From Tetrapyrgos nigripes (Eukaryota > Basidiomycota > Agaricomycetes > Agaricales > Campanellaceae), in the NCBI GenBank assembly GCA_013368315.1, contig JAACJM010000001.1, forward strand, positions 620,001 to 684,000: a stretch of 64,000 bases of DNA. The letters run 5' to 3'. A program made the translations under genes and the position numbers. The notes under the pieces were generated by a model. The model had not been told where the DNA came from. It did not search any database and worked only from the letters and a program-made list of their open reading frames with translations. Of this stretch, positions 9,730 to 23,102 are shown in pieces; position 1 is the stretch's first letter, and every line of letters begins with the position of its first letter.

Positions 9730-11741
9730 TTATGGCTCAAGTCTCTTGGGGTCTCTTGGGAATAAGGATGCGCGACGAATGTTGTTAAGCTTTAAGAACA
9801 ACATGAGTACACGCTCCAAGCCTATTCCACCTCCACCGTGAGGTGCGCAGCCCATACGGAAGGCATCGACATAACCCTTCATAGAATCTGGTTCAACACC
9901 TTTCAGACGCATCTTCTCCATCAAGAAGGCAGGGTCATGAATACGTTGGGCGCCAGACAAGATTTCTTCTCCTCTCATGAAGAAATCGTAAGAATTGGAA
10001 AGAGTCTGTTTCCGAGACAAGGTTAGACGAGAATGTGTGGCCGATAGATAGGCTCACCGGGTCAGTGGGGTCTGGCATAGTGTAAAACGGCCGAAGCTCC
10101 ATAGGGAATTTGTCGATAATGTAATAGTCGGTCTCGTATTTTGCCCGGACGATTCTTCCGAGCCTCTTCTCGTTCTCCGTGCTGGTAAACAAGATGAGTC
10201 ATTACCCGGAGAGTTCACGTAAGGACACTTACTTGATGTCGTCCAATTCTTCTCGAGGGACTCCGTCTTCCACGAGCAGGTCGACGGCCTCCTTAAAGGT
10301 GAACTTCAGTGTACCCTCGGGACCTTCTCTCCACTTGAACTCTTCACACGGGAATTGCTTGCTGATGACCTCAATCTCAGTCTTGTATTTTTCCCGCAAT
10401 CCTCTGAAAATACTGAGGAATAGTTCATCAAGGAGCTCCATGACTTCGTGATAATGTTCCTCGATGGTCATTTCCAGATCAAGGCCCATAAACTCTGTCA
10501 TATGCCGGTGTGTATTCGCATTTTCTGCACGAAATACGGGGCCGATCTCGTAGACACGTTCAAAATCAGCAGCAATGGCCATTTGTTTTGCAAGTTGAGG
10601 GGACTGGGCAAGGTATGCATTGCCTACAAATGAGCTGGGTTGGTTAAAATTTAAAAAAAAAGGGAAAAGTTCAACGCCCACTTACCCTTGAAATAGCTGA
10701 CTTTGAAGACGGATGCTCCAGATTCAGTGGCTGCTCCCTGCAATTTGGGAGAGTGGATTTCTATAAAACCTTTCGAGTCCAAATATTCACGGAAGAGACC
10801 ACCAATCCCCGATTGCAGTTTGAAGATTGCTTGATTGGTTTGAGTCTGTAAAGATTGTCAGAGTGAAGTGAGAGAGACGCGAATAGGGTGAAGATTTACC
10901 CGAAGATCGACGACACGGTTGTTCAGCCGGGTGTCCAGGAGAACTCGATTGAACTGGTTATCGGAATCTTCGACTTCGGCATCAGGACGATTTGCGTCTT
11001 CGACCGTAAATGGTAGTCGGCCGTCGACGTCAGAGACAAGGAAAAGCTGCGGAGATTTCAGGTCTTAGGACCCATCGGAAATGACAGATAGTGTACCTGA
11101 GAAATATGCACTTCAACATCGCCAACGCTCGCACTCTTGATGGGTTCAGGGGTCTTTTTGACGACACCTTCAACCAAAACGATGCTTTCGGTAGCCAAAC
11201 CGGCAGTCCATCTGAGCATTTGCTTAGAGACTTTTTCCGGTGTTTGCATCAATAACGCTTGGACCGAATCGGTACGTTGACGGAGATTCAGAAAGACCAT
11301 CTTGCTTCCTTGTGCACGAGTAGTATGGATACGAGCACGGATAAGAACAGTCTCTCCATCACGAGAAGACAGAGAAGATATCTGGACACGAGATCGACGC
11401 GGTCTTGACTGAGATTGGTGAAGTGGAAGAGGACCATAAAACTCTTTAGCAAAGTCCTATAAGACTAAGGCTAGGATCAACCGATCAGTACACTTGTCTA
11501 AAACTCTACTTACGACTTCAGCAGCCTCTTTTGCGGCAGCCAGCTCGGCCGACTTCGCAGCCTTCTCTGCGGCTTTCTTTTCCTTCTCCAATGCCTTGGC
11601 GCGTTTCTTGAGTTCACTCTTGGAGGGACCTGCGGGAGCATCCCCCGCACTAAGACCGAACAATTAGCAATTTGGAACAAACGACGTGCATCTCGCTCAC
11701 GCTTGCTCGGTAGTGGGAATAGATTCTGTGGGTTCTGACAT
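9730..11741 (-). CDS. DPS1: Cytosolic aspartyl-tRNA synthetase
   Basis: Start 11741 ([11 protein letters not shown]), stop TAA 9730, at least seven exons. The Lys/Ala-rich N-terminal extension ([20 protein letters not shown]) is the tRNA-binding helix of eukaryotic AspRS. The anticodon-binding OB fold follows ([31 protein letters not shown]). The class II core shows the [11 protein letters not shown] flipping loop, motif 2 ([18 protein letters not shown]) and motif 3 ([16 protein letters not shown]). The protein charges tRNA-Asp with aspartate in the cytosol. It is divergent from the aspartate aminotransferase gene with 134 bp between the start codons, so two aspartate-using genes share a promoter region. 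Confidence 0.96.
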
Positions 11742-11835
11742 GGTGGAAGACAAGGAACGAGTCAAGAACGAGTCAAGAACTTAGAAATATAGATGATCGA
11801 TTTAGGTAGTCCTATTCTAGGGGTAACATAAATAA

Positions 11836-13409
<1,574 letters not shown>

Positions 13410-13536
13410 GGAACTGGATACCCTATAAAAGTAACCTGAGTATGTGTAGACATTTAGGTAATTCGGTTAGAAATGGATTTGGTCTGTTGTACGACTTGTT
13501 TCTGAACCACCACCTCCTTTGCCCAGTCGTACTTTC

Positions 13537-15153
13537 ATGTCCGATTACTTTATACCTGGTCAATGGAGTAGATCCCAGACTCCTGACATAGTTATCTCGT
13601 CGCTGCCATCGTCGGTAACCTCGACCCCTCTCAGTTCTCTCGTCTTCGCATCCCCGACCTCTTCCACTCTTTTCCAAGGTCGTCGATGGATCCCAAACAT
13701 CTCACACGAGTACAGCCAATCTTCTACAGAAACAGAACTCGACGATTCTCGCCTTCTACCGATAGGTACTCCTTCGCCTACTCCTTCGCCGAGTCCTTCA
13801 CCAATCTCCAACAAAGACCCGATTCCTCGTGGACGGCTCTTATCTCCTCGTCCTCTACAGCGAGTTAATCCGTTGCCTCTGCGTGGAAGCAGGATGAGCC
13901 TCCCAGAAATAGCCATCGAGTCGTGTACAGAAGCGTCTTGGACTCTTTCTTCCACGTCCGAGTTTCCTCCTATTTCTACCTCCGGATCTCATTCTGTTGC
14001 CCAGCCTCTCCCCGACACATCTTGGACATTTTCATCAACCTCCTCGGAGTCCCAGTCACCTCCGTCTGATTCAATTCTGGAAGACATGTCCGCCACGTAC
14101 TTGTTGCATCTTGAACCACCGATTATTTCACCTCTCCTCGCTTCTACCACTGTCACATCTGTCGATGCCGTTGACATGAACGCTCTGCAATTTGCTACCA
14201 ATGTGATGTCGACTTGGAATTCTGAGTACTCTGGAAGCCGATATCTACCTACGCTCCATCTTGATTTTGAAGATGCCTCCGAGCAGGTCCGATCCTCGTC
14301 TTCTGCTCTTCTATCAAACTCTCCAATGTCGAAGAAAATGCTGCTCGAAATACGGAAAATCACCTCTAAAATGAAGAGTATTTTTGCATCGCACAAGCAC
14401 GCGGGATCTGGAAGCCAACCTTCGGAGAATCTCCTCGACAACGTTGAAGATGATGCTACATGTTCTGTATCTGAAGAAGCAGAGTCCATTGGAAGAAACA
14501 ATGACCAACCTCCTGCACCTGTACGTTCCCGATCTTTCTTCCCTTTGGAACTCTTTCTGATGCTGCTCTAGTCACGCTTTCACAACCGGCGTCGTCCCAG
14601 CATTACCCCCGAGACCTATATACCAGTCCTCGCGACCGGAATGGCACACCATGTCTCCGAAACGGTGCCTCCAAGTGTTCCACGTTTTTCGGTACAGGAC
14701 CATGAAATTTCTACCATATCGCCCTCTCAAGACGTGACCAATACCGAGATTAAAGCGCATTCTAGACCTAAAACACTCTCTGGATTCAAATCCCACAAAC
14801 GTCGTTTCTCATTCGCAGCTCTTTCCAACATCACCAACCGCGCTTCGCCTAACGATAGGCCTCGTTCTTCCTCTGCTCTATTGCTCCGCACTGCACCTTT
14901 TCAGCCTCGACAGACTGATCACAAACGAAACGAGTCGAAAATCAGAAGAACCACCCCGGCCATTTCTTTCCCTATTCTGCCGTCTGCCCGAGGCCCAGCG
15001 TCGAGCCCTCTGCAGGACAGACATCGGAGTAACAATGGTCCCTCGGAGTCAGACCTGCAGCGATTTATGCTTCCTCCTCTTTCCGAGTTTGCATCGGGTC
15101 TCACGTCAAGGGGTTCGTGGGCTCATTATCGCGTTGACCATAATGATACTTAA
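13537..15153 (+). CDS. Ser/Pro/Thr-rich protein of unknown function
   Basis: Two exons (13537-14520 and 14572-15153) joined in phase 0 give 521 residues, from ATG 13537 (MSDYFIPGQWSRS). The N-terminal two thirds are low-complexity, with a PTPSPSPSPIS run and repeated WTLSSTS/WTFSSTS units. A more ordered stretch covers LQFATNVMSTWNSEY and SKKMLLEIRKITSKMKSIF (a possible short coiled helix). The C-terminal exon is basic (SHKRRFSFAALSNITNR), with many possible phosphosites. No catalytic motif, signal peptide or membrane segment is visible. I do not recognise a family; a disordered signalling or cytoskeletal protein is a guess. Confidence 0.65.
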
Positions 15154-15247
15154 AGAGACGATAATGTGTGTATTATAGCCTGAAGATTCCACGTACAAGG
15201 AAACACTTTGTATTTCACAGTAACATCGATAGCAGCTTTTTGAAATT

Positions 15248-16495
15248 CTATATGTCGAGGTCTTCGTCTGGATCATCATCATCAATGTCATCTGCAGAGT
15301 CTGGATCATAAAGAATTGCTCCTTGTTGAGTCTGTGGTGTACCTGAAATACAACGTATGTCAACCAGGGAAGTTAGTGCGTTTGTAATCTTTACCTTCGT
15401 GAGCATAAGGCAGAGGCACTCGAGCTCGGGACTCCTGCTGGGATGGAGTGAGCTGCAAGTTGAAAGATACATTTTGAGTGGGATCAGGTGCTGTCTGTGT
15501 TTGGTTGAGTACGTCTATCCATGGATTTGAGAAGAAAAGCCAAAAACCGCACCTCTATGACTGTATTTGCCTTCCAGAGACTCTTGAGGCTGTCTAGTTG
15601 CTCTAGCGGAACTGCGACCGATTGAGCTATATTCCAACCTTCCAGACGACGCTCGGTAGCTCTCCTCCTCCCAGAAACATCACTTCCTCCTCTGATCACC
15701 ATTTCAATCACCACGTCGCCAAATGAACCACTCCCTTCGCCTCCAGGACCAAAAACGAGCAGCTCACTTTCACGGAGTCGCTCACTGATTGGTAAGAAGA
15801 CTCCCCAAAACTTTGCTTCGGAGATTGGGGAGGAGGGTAAGTAAGGTACTCCTTTGCAAGATGCAATAGAAGCGCAGGAGGATGGGCGATGATTTGCGTC
15901 AAAGACGGGGAAAAGGATGTCGATAGGAGTAGCGGAAGAACTTTGCTAGGCATGCATACGTGCAGAACGAGTCGCGAGTGTTCTGTGAGCAAAACAGTCG
16001 GATTTTGTCGTGCAGTAGAAAAAAATCGACGACATACTCGAGCCAGATGAAACAATGTCCAGAAGAGTAGTCAGAATCCGATACGAACTGGACACAGAAC
16101 CTAGGTTTTCCGCTAGAACATCCACTGAATCTATGATTATATCGAGGGGTTGTGGACCAACTACGAGAGAAAAAGTTCATTATCTTCGATCCAGTAGAGT
16201 TTGTAAACGTACCATCTTTGACCGTCGAAAGTACTTGAGAGCAAATATCAGTGCCTTCATCGACATATCCTGGTATGCGGCCGAGATAATCGTGCACATC
16301 GATGTTTTGGTCTTTGTATCTAAGACTTGAAGGGTCATATAGGAAACAGAATAAAAGAGTCTTTCTGCCTCGAGAAGAGTTCTCGTCAACCAGATGGCGT
16401 AGAATCGACAGGGAAGACTGAGCAGCCGAAGATTGAAGCAGCAAGAGATGTTGCTTAGGACCTGGTGTTACTATGTTTGAAAGCAAGGTAGACAT
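15248..16495 (-). CDS. ELP5: Elongator complex subunit Elp5
   Basis: Start 16495 (MSTLLSNIVTPGPKQHL), stop 15248. The exons give a RecA-like fold seen in Elp4/5/6: HLLLLQSSAAQSSLSILRHL, DPSSLRYKDQ, PLDIIIDSVDVL, a serine-rich loop and the FGDVVIEMVIRGG strands. The C-terminus is diagnostic: LPYAHEG, then an acidic end SADDIDDDDPDEDLDI, as in fungal and animal Elp5. Elongator modifies wobble uridines of tRNAs, and Elp4/5/6 form its hexameric ring. About 340 residues. Tail to tail with the preceding gene (95 bp). Confidence 0.85.
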
Positions 16496-16601
16496 TTCTA
16501 TCACGCTAGCTAAATAACGAATAAATATGCCCACAACCACTATAGCGCAACAGTCCAAGAACACAGAGGACTCTACAATGTACATACACGGATTGTACAA
16601 A

Positions 16602-17461
16602 TTACGGTCTCCAGTTGACTCTCTCCAACACGCGCCTTTCTAGCTTCCAACCAAAAATTCCGACGCGTTTTGTTTCTTCCTTGACGCGAAATCCCAGCTC
16701 ATGCAAAGACTTTTGCGCGTAGCGGGTGAGGCTGGACGTGATGACTTCGATGTTCTGAACAGTTGGACTCGAGTCAAAGACGTGGCGAACTGCGTATTGC
16801 AGCAGGTCTTTCTGGATGTCCGCTGCTCGATAGGGCTCTTCCACATAAAAGTGTCGAATAATGGCAGTGTCTGAGGTTTGTGAAGTCTTGGACTTCTTGC
16901 GAGGAGCGGGACTGGCTTCTTCAGGAGAGGCATCGACGGCGATAAGACCCACAAATTTATCTCCAAAATCCAACAGCCAAAATCCCGAGGAAGGTGACTT
17001 CTTATAGTTTTCAGGGATATTTTGGAGGTCAGGTTTTCGCAATACTTCTTGTGAAAGGTCCTCAAAATATGGACGGTTTATCCTTCGGTGGTTCATTTAA
17101 ATCAGACTACTCATCACGGCAGCTAGAGGACGCACCAATCACAGATAGCCAGTATTGGCACAGCCAGAGATGCAAAAGCTGGCAGAGGACTAAGGTATCC
17201 CAAGAATCCATAACCCCCCTGAGGCCACCAGTGCATGTATTCCACGAAGATACTAGACATCGCAATCCATAGAACGAGAGTCAGGGGATGGGAAATTGCT
17301 ACAAGTCTGCCACATCAGTAGAAGGTCAAAAGTGGAGAAAAGATTTGCGTACCTTTCATATTCGCGACTGCGAGTAATTGCATGTTGGCCTTTCCCACTG
17401 CGAAAATAACGTCTTTGGCATCTCGTGGTTCGTAAGGACGAATCTGAGCGACCGAAGCCAT
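16602..17461 (-). CDS. GNAT-family N-acetyltransferase with membrane segment
   Basis: Start 17461 (MASVAQIRPYEPRDAKDV), stop 16602, three exons, about 250 residues. The N-terminus is a GNAT beta1/alpha1 (IRPYEPRDAKDVIFAVGKAN). A hydrophobic insert follows (HPLTLVLWIAMSSIFVEYMHWW and FASLAVPILAICDW), probably two membrane helices. After the second intron come NRPYFEDLSQEVL, FWLLDFGDKFVGLIAVD and IIRHFYVEEPYRAADIQKDLL, corresponding to the acetyl-CoA-binding motif A with a degenerate R/Q-x-x-G/A loop. The layout resembles membrane-bound NAT8-like enzymes. Substrate unknown. The last intron (53 nt) must be spliced for the frame, since TAA precedes the apparent internal ATG. It shares a 101-bp divergent promoter with the dienelactone hydrolase gene. 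Confidence 0.78.
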
Positions 17462-17562
17462 GGCGTCGACTACCTAGGGAAGACTATTGGATCGGTGTAA
17501 AGAGTCGCGTCTAGTCACGACTCATCGACGACTGACTATCTTCACTGCGCCTAACTATCATC

Positions 17563-19041
17563 ATGCTTATAACAAAGACATTTCATGATGTCACTGTGCC
17601 CTCCAAGCAAGGCTCTGGTCGGCCTATACGAATCTTCGTTATTTCTCCCGTCGTTCCGAACTATCCATCGGCCAAATTTCCAGGCGAGTTTGGGCATTCT
17701 GAGCCATGACCGCTGCTGTAACTTTCAATAGGAGTTGTAGTATTCAGGTAAACATAATGCTTATCAGGACTGATCTGACACTATACTCTGTATTCAAACA
17801 GCGAAATCTATCAGGTCACTGGTCCGGTTGAACGTTTTGCTGGACAGATAGCAAGCCAAGGCTATGTTTGCGGTATCATCATGCAATTTTGTGGTCTGAT
17901 TCATTGTATATTGAGACTGTGCACTCAGTTTGTCCTTCTAGTTTTCACGAATTTGAGGGTCCAGAAGCGATTTCATACGATGTTGAAGGTATAAAACCCG
18001 CATCTTTCTGCCACCATTATCTGACACAGCACTGCGCAGGAACTGACCGAGGGAATAAATACAAGGTCTCAAAAAGTTTGATCCTCAGTTATCAGCGCTT
18101 CTCATCTATGCTTAGATTGAGAAGGACCTCGCAGCGTATGACGAGGTAGTATAAATTGACCGTTCGAGGCTGACAAGGTTTCTGACGCCTTTTCATAGGA
18201 TGCTACACTGTCGGTAGATCTTTTGATGTCCCTTACCAACTGCAACGGTCGCATTGCAGGTGTGTTTCTTCATATAAACTTCGAGTCTATTCTCCGGTAT
18301 TCACACCGTAAAGCCACCGGCATGTGTCTTGGTGGTCATCTTGTGAGCTATCCTACTTTATATGGCGGACACCTTCAGCTCAGCTTCACCTCTGCTAGGC
18401 ATTTCGCGTAGGACTTTGCTAGTATCTCAGACAAAGCACTCTCCGTTTACTCTTCGTTAGGCTGCGTTTGATCCAAGAGTTCTGTCATCCGTATGCTTTT
18501 TTGCCACCGACATCCACAGCGCGACCCTTGGAAAAGGGAAGAAGGATGACTCTTTGGAGCGAGTGCGAAAGGGGGAGCTTACTGGGAAGGGGGAGCTAGT
18601 AGTAAGGGCAACTGTTTTCTTTGGGAAGTAATAGTACTGATCTGACGTTTTTTCAGATGATATTCGGGAAGCAAGTGAGTGTCAGCTCTTCCTGTCAGCC
18701 CTGCAGCATCTCTGGACATTGGACAGGACACACACGTACCTCGTGCTGGGCGAGATTTGATTCGTCAAACGCTTGAGGATGCAAATGTCACAGTCTCGGT
18801 GCGTCAAGTCCTACTGAAAGCACTTGTTCGGTCTTAACTGGGGTTTCGTTCATCCTTTCCTCAGTACCTTGAGGTGCAGGCTCAGCATGCATTCATACGA
18901 GACGAATCTTCAAAGGACCGTTGGGATGCAGCGCTTACCCGGTCCTGCTTCAGCTTCATGTTGGAAGTGTTTGAAAGGACTGTAGGAAGAGATCTTGGTC
19001 CACGAGTCGATAACACTAAACCACCTCAACATGTCTGCTAA
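17563..19041 (+). CDS. Dienelactone hydrolase-family alpha/beta hydrolase
   Basis: A mosaic of about 12 short exons from ATG 17563 (MLITKTFHDVTVPSKQG) to TAA 19039-19041, about 255 residues. Conserved blocks in order are GRPIRIFVISP, VVVFSEIYQVTGPVERFAGQ, SSFHEFEGPE, GMCLGGHLAFRAAFDP (nucleophile Cys of the DLH family), IFGKQDTHVPRAGRD (Asp) and VQAQHAFIRDE (His). All three members of the Cys-Asp-His triad are therefore visible. DLH enzymes open the lactone of muconate-derived dienelactones, but fungal members have wide carboxylesterase-like roles. One intron uses a GC donor (exon end TTTCCAG, intron GCGAGT). It opens a run of accessory catabolic genes; whether it works with them is unknown. 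Confidence 0.85.
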
Positions 19042-19150
19042 ACGTCTTCCAATGATGCTTTCAATGATGTAGTCAAGAGATACAGTGCTAAAAATGAAAG
19101 AATCGAAATACAGCTACAATACATACATTTCCGACACACAAACAGGCTTC

Positions 19151-20438
19151 TCATAGTAAGAAATCTCCGTTTGTCTCCTTCAACAAGAGTTTGTACTCAG
19201 GTTGGAACTGCATATGATTAGCCGTGAGTTTGAATTACTGCACTTCTCAAACAGATTAAGACTCACGTTAACATAGACGTTCTCCCACCACTGAATTGTT
19301 CTTGCAGTGAACTCAGCGTCCTCCTTTGAGATAATCGTCTTAGGGATCCCATTTGCCGCCGCCGCCTCAGCTAATAGCTGAACTTTGCATTGTCGGTCGA
19401 GAGCAGCGAACAGGTAAACGGCTTCGTCGACAGTGTTGCCCACTAGAAAGCCAGGTTAGAACATTCCTCCTTGAGTCCGATCCTCCATACTTACGAGTAA
19501 GAAGTCCGTGATTCTGCAGAATACACGTCTTTGATTTAGGTCCAAGAGCTACGGCAATATTTTCTCCCTCCTCCTGGGCAAGGACTATCCCACCGAAATT
19601 ATTATATACTGCCAGATTGTCGTGGAAGAGACAGGAATCCTGAGTCAAGATATCAATAGGTCGGCCGAATGCGGACCAAGCCTTGCCATGAAGGGAATGA
19701 CAGTGGGCGGCCGCATGGACATCCGGTCGGGCTTTGTGAATTGCGGAGTCTGTCAAAATAAGCAATGAGATAAGCACGCTCACAGCAGTTATCAGACCTT
19801 ACGAATGTAGAAACCCGCCGTGTTGATAGGGAGTTGTGCGCCGTGGGGCGACACATAACCGTCTGGGCCAACGAGAACGAGCATGGATTTCTGTATAAGA
19901 TAATGAGCAAAACCAAGATTATGTCGAGTTGGAGACGCTCACCGTAATGGTAGAGAAATGTTCCGCAAACGGATTCATCCTGCGTAAGGTTTGCTCAAAT
20001 ATAGACGACGATTAACGAGAACGAAGACCAACCAATAATGGTCAGGAAGAACAGGATCGCGTACAGCTAGCCCAATAGTCAGCCGCAACGTATTCGCCGA
20101 CACGCACCGAAATACTTACTGATATGTCCAGACACTCCCTCACCGTAACCGAGCTTTCCCCAATAGCGGAACGCTGCAGCCATATGTTCCTTAGAAATGT
20201 CTATCAACAGGCCGAACTCCATCGGCAAGCGGAACTGACTTTGATCCATTCACGCTCTTCATAGGGGCTGTCGAACTTGGGGACAGTGGCGAGTTCAATG
20301 GTACCTATTATGCAGTCATCAGAGACTTGTATGCATTGGGATTCACTTTCATGTACCTTGTTTGTTTCCCCGCCAGGTGCGGCGGAGAGGGTTTTCCGCC
20401 AGACCGTTGAGAGTTTGATGGTAAGTAGTGCCGTTCAT
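19151..20438 (-). CDS. Class II aldolase/adducin-family protein
   Basis: Start 20438 (MNGTTYHQTLNGLAENPLRR), stop TGA 19151, about 290 residues in at least eight exons. The fold markers are FRYWGKLGYGEGVSGH, a GPDGYVSPHGAQLP loop, RPDVHAAAHCHSLHGKAW (zinc-binding His-x-His, part of the fuculose-1-phosphate aldolase/adducin site), LQNHGLLT with another His ligand, and VDEAVYLFAALDRQCKVQLL. Metal ligands appear intact, so it is probably catalytic, cleaving or isomerising a hydroxy-carbonyl compound. The exact substrate cannot be read from sequence. It is divergent from the NCS1 permease (327 bp between starts), which suggests joint control. Confidence 0.85.
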
Positions 20439-20765
20439 GGGGAGTAGTATTGAACTGAACTACTGGGTACCACGTCCAAGTCTTATGTACTTATCTCTCA
20501 GAGACTTGTTCACACCAAGTTCACACTGTTGGCCGAGGTGTCAGTGACTCTTGGCCATGGGGAAGATTGGGGATAGATGGCCGAGGGAGGAGAGTTATCT
20601 TATCCAGTTCTCAATACGGGCTATCTAGCCGCCCGGGGCGTAAAGTTTAAACGTAAACCATGTTGAAAGTAAGTTACCATATTGAGATAGATACAGGATT
20701 TCCTATGTACAAAACCCTGTACGGTCTTAAAGGATCCAGCCACCTCAGATCTTTTGCCTCCTGCA
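20439..20765. promoter_or_regulatory. Divergent promoter, aldolase / NCS1 permease
   Basis: Non-coding region between two start codons. It holds three GATA-type motifs read on the minus strand (GATAAG at 20490-20495 and 20599-20604, GATAA at 20595-20599), the core recognised by nitrogen-regulatory GATA factors. It also holds two copies of GGCCGAGG (20531-20538 and 20579-20586). Short motifs such as these arise often by chance, so regulation by nitrogen status is an inference. Confidence 0.4.
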
Positions 20766-23102
20766 ATGGCTTCTAGACTGCTCGAGTCAATCCGCATTCA
20801 TGATCAAGAGGCTGAGCACGAGGAGGCACGAGACGGAGAGATCATCAAGGCGACTCCGGATCTTCTGCCAGTACCCGATGGCCCTCGTCGCCAATGGGGA
20901 GCTTGGCATTTGGCAGGTTACTGGATTGCCGAGGCCTTTGGTTCGTAGTCTTTACACTGTCGAAAGCATATGAGTTGATTATCACCTCTTGTATTGCAGG
21001 CATCAGGTAAATTGCTTTTGTGGTCGTTGTACTTTCGATCTCCTTACCCTGACTTCTAGTCAGTACCAAGTTGCTTCAGCAGCTGTGGCTGGAGGCCTGA
21101 GTCCAGGATCCACCATTGGAGCGGTCTTTCTGGGCCATGTCCTCGTTTGTGAGTCAACTTCCTCTGGAGCATACTTTTGTTGGCTGACACGACTTCCAGC
21201 CATTGCTTGTGCTTTGAATGGTTGGACTGGAGCTGTCTATGGGTTCAACTTTCCTGTGTATGCTCGAGCGTCGTTCGGTATAAGAGGAACCTCGATTGCA
21301 GTGATTTGCCGTGCAGTTGCAGCCATCATCTGGTGTAAGTTTTCTATTGCTATCACGAAGGTCATTTTTTAATTATTATCGTATATAGTTGGTACGCAGA
21401 CTTATCAAGGAGGCCAATGCGTTCAAGTGATGCTTGGAGCCATCTGGCCTTCCTTCAAATCTTTTCGCAACCATTTACCTGCATCCGCCCATGTCACGTC
21501 ATCTGAACTGCTATGTTTCTTGTGAGTGTTGATTTCAATCGATTCTGGGCCCTTTCTTAATGAAATGAGAAGCATCTTTTACATCATTCAGCTACCTCTG
21601 TTGTGGATACATATCTCCAAGCTTCGTTACCTGTTTATGATCAAGGTCGTTTTGATGCCTATCTTTGGGTTTACTCTTTGTGAGTGGTTTTTGTCACTTG
21701 ACGCTACTGGCTTTGACCATTTGAACGTTAGTTGGATGGGCTGTTGGTAGAGCTCACGGCTTTGGCCCTATATTCAGTCAGGGTACCAACACGACGACTT
21801 CCCCTTCTGCAGGTAAGTTGTTCTTCTCCTCCTCAGCTCGGTTCCTGACGTTGACGGTCACCCCCAATCCGCTACTCCTCTCCTTCTCCAGTTCTGTTTT
21901 TCTCTGCCATGACTTCGGCCATTGCACCTAAAGCGACGCTTGCGCTTAATATCTCTGTGAATACTTGGCCTACTTGTCTCCCTGCAAGTCTTCTCACTTG
22001 ATTTGTCGATTAGGACTTCACCCGTTATGCAAAGAGCCCAAGAACTGTGGTATGGACGAACATCTTCTCCTTATCCATACCAGTAACTCTTTGCGCGTTC
22101 GTGGACAAATGCTCCTTTATTTCTTTGCGACTCATATTCACGATATCAACAGTATCCTTGGTGTTGTGGTCACCTCCGCCGTCCAAATCATCTACGGTCA
22201 GACCACATGGAACCCTCTTCAAGTCGCAAGTTTGTGGGAAAGCAGAGCTGCTCAATTCTTCGCTGCTTTCTGCTGGTCACTTGCTGTGATTGCTACGAAC
22301 ATTTCCGCAAAGTAAGTGCTTTCCCTTGTTCAACATATTTTCGTTAAATGACTTGAGTTAAGCTCTACTGCTGTTGGTAACGACCTTGCCATTCTTTTCC
22401 CTCAATACATCAACATTCGTCGGGGTCAATATATATGTGCCATCCTCGGCGTCGCTACATGTCCCGTATGTTCTAGTATTTGCCTGGCATTTTTGCGCAT
22501 AAGCTGATGTCTCGGTATAGTGGATCATACAGAATTCTGCTGTCTCCTTCACCTCATTCTTAGGCGGTTACAGCATCTTCCTAGGACCTGTAGCTGGTGT
22601 TATGCTGGCCGACAATGTAAGCTCTGGCAATCTTGTCTTCGACATTTGTCTTACTTGCTAATTTCCTACAGTTTATCCTGCGTCGAGGGAAACTTGAACT
22701 TGCCCAACTATACTGGAAAGGTACCGGAGATTATTGGTATACTGCCGGCTTCAATTGGCGAGCGATTATGGCGTTTTCTCTTGCCCTTGTCCCCAACCTC
22801 CCGGGATTCGCCCAGAAAGTAAACTCAAGTCTCAATGTTCCTGTCGGAGCGACTTATCTTTTGTAAGTGCTCATTCGTTACTTCAATCGTGTGACTACAT
22901 ATTCACGCTGTGCCTTGGGCCCAATTTCAGCTCGGTTGTATGGCCACTGGGTCTTGTAGTAGCTGGGGGGATTTATTTGTTGCTCAACTTAATCTCTCCA
23001 CCTCAAATCACGGTGCGAAACTGTAGTGGCCAAAGAACATCAAGTCCAACGGATAGTAATACTATGGATGAGAAAAAGGATCCCTCAGTAATTGGCGTTT
23101 AA
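20766..23102 (+). CDS. NCS1-family (Fur-type) nucleobase/hydantoin permease
   Basis: Start 20766 (MASRLLESIRIHDQE), stop 23102, about 12 exons, about 520 residues with roughly 12 hydrophobic helices. NCS1 hallmarks are present: RRQWGAWHLAGYWIAEAFGISQ (helix 1), NGWTGAVYGFNFPVYARASFG, WFGTQTYQGGQ, the SALTLNISDFTR-like block (read here as KATLALNISDFTRYAK), ATNISANSTAVGND and FTSFLGGYSIFLGPVAGVMLAD. Fur-type members carry uracil, allantoin, hydantoin-like rings or thiamine by H+ symport at the plasma membrane. The frame needs a 7-nt micro-exon (21000-21006). Its place beside hydantoinase and D-carbamoylase genes points to a cyclic ureide as substrate (inference). Confidence 0.92.

Noticed and set aside
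17868..18149. Plus-strand ORF of 93 codons
   Set aside because: It reads through three introns of the dienelactone hydrolase gene; splicing gives a continuous conserved protein instead.
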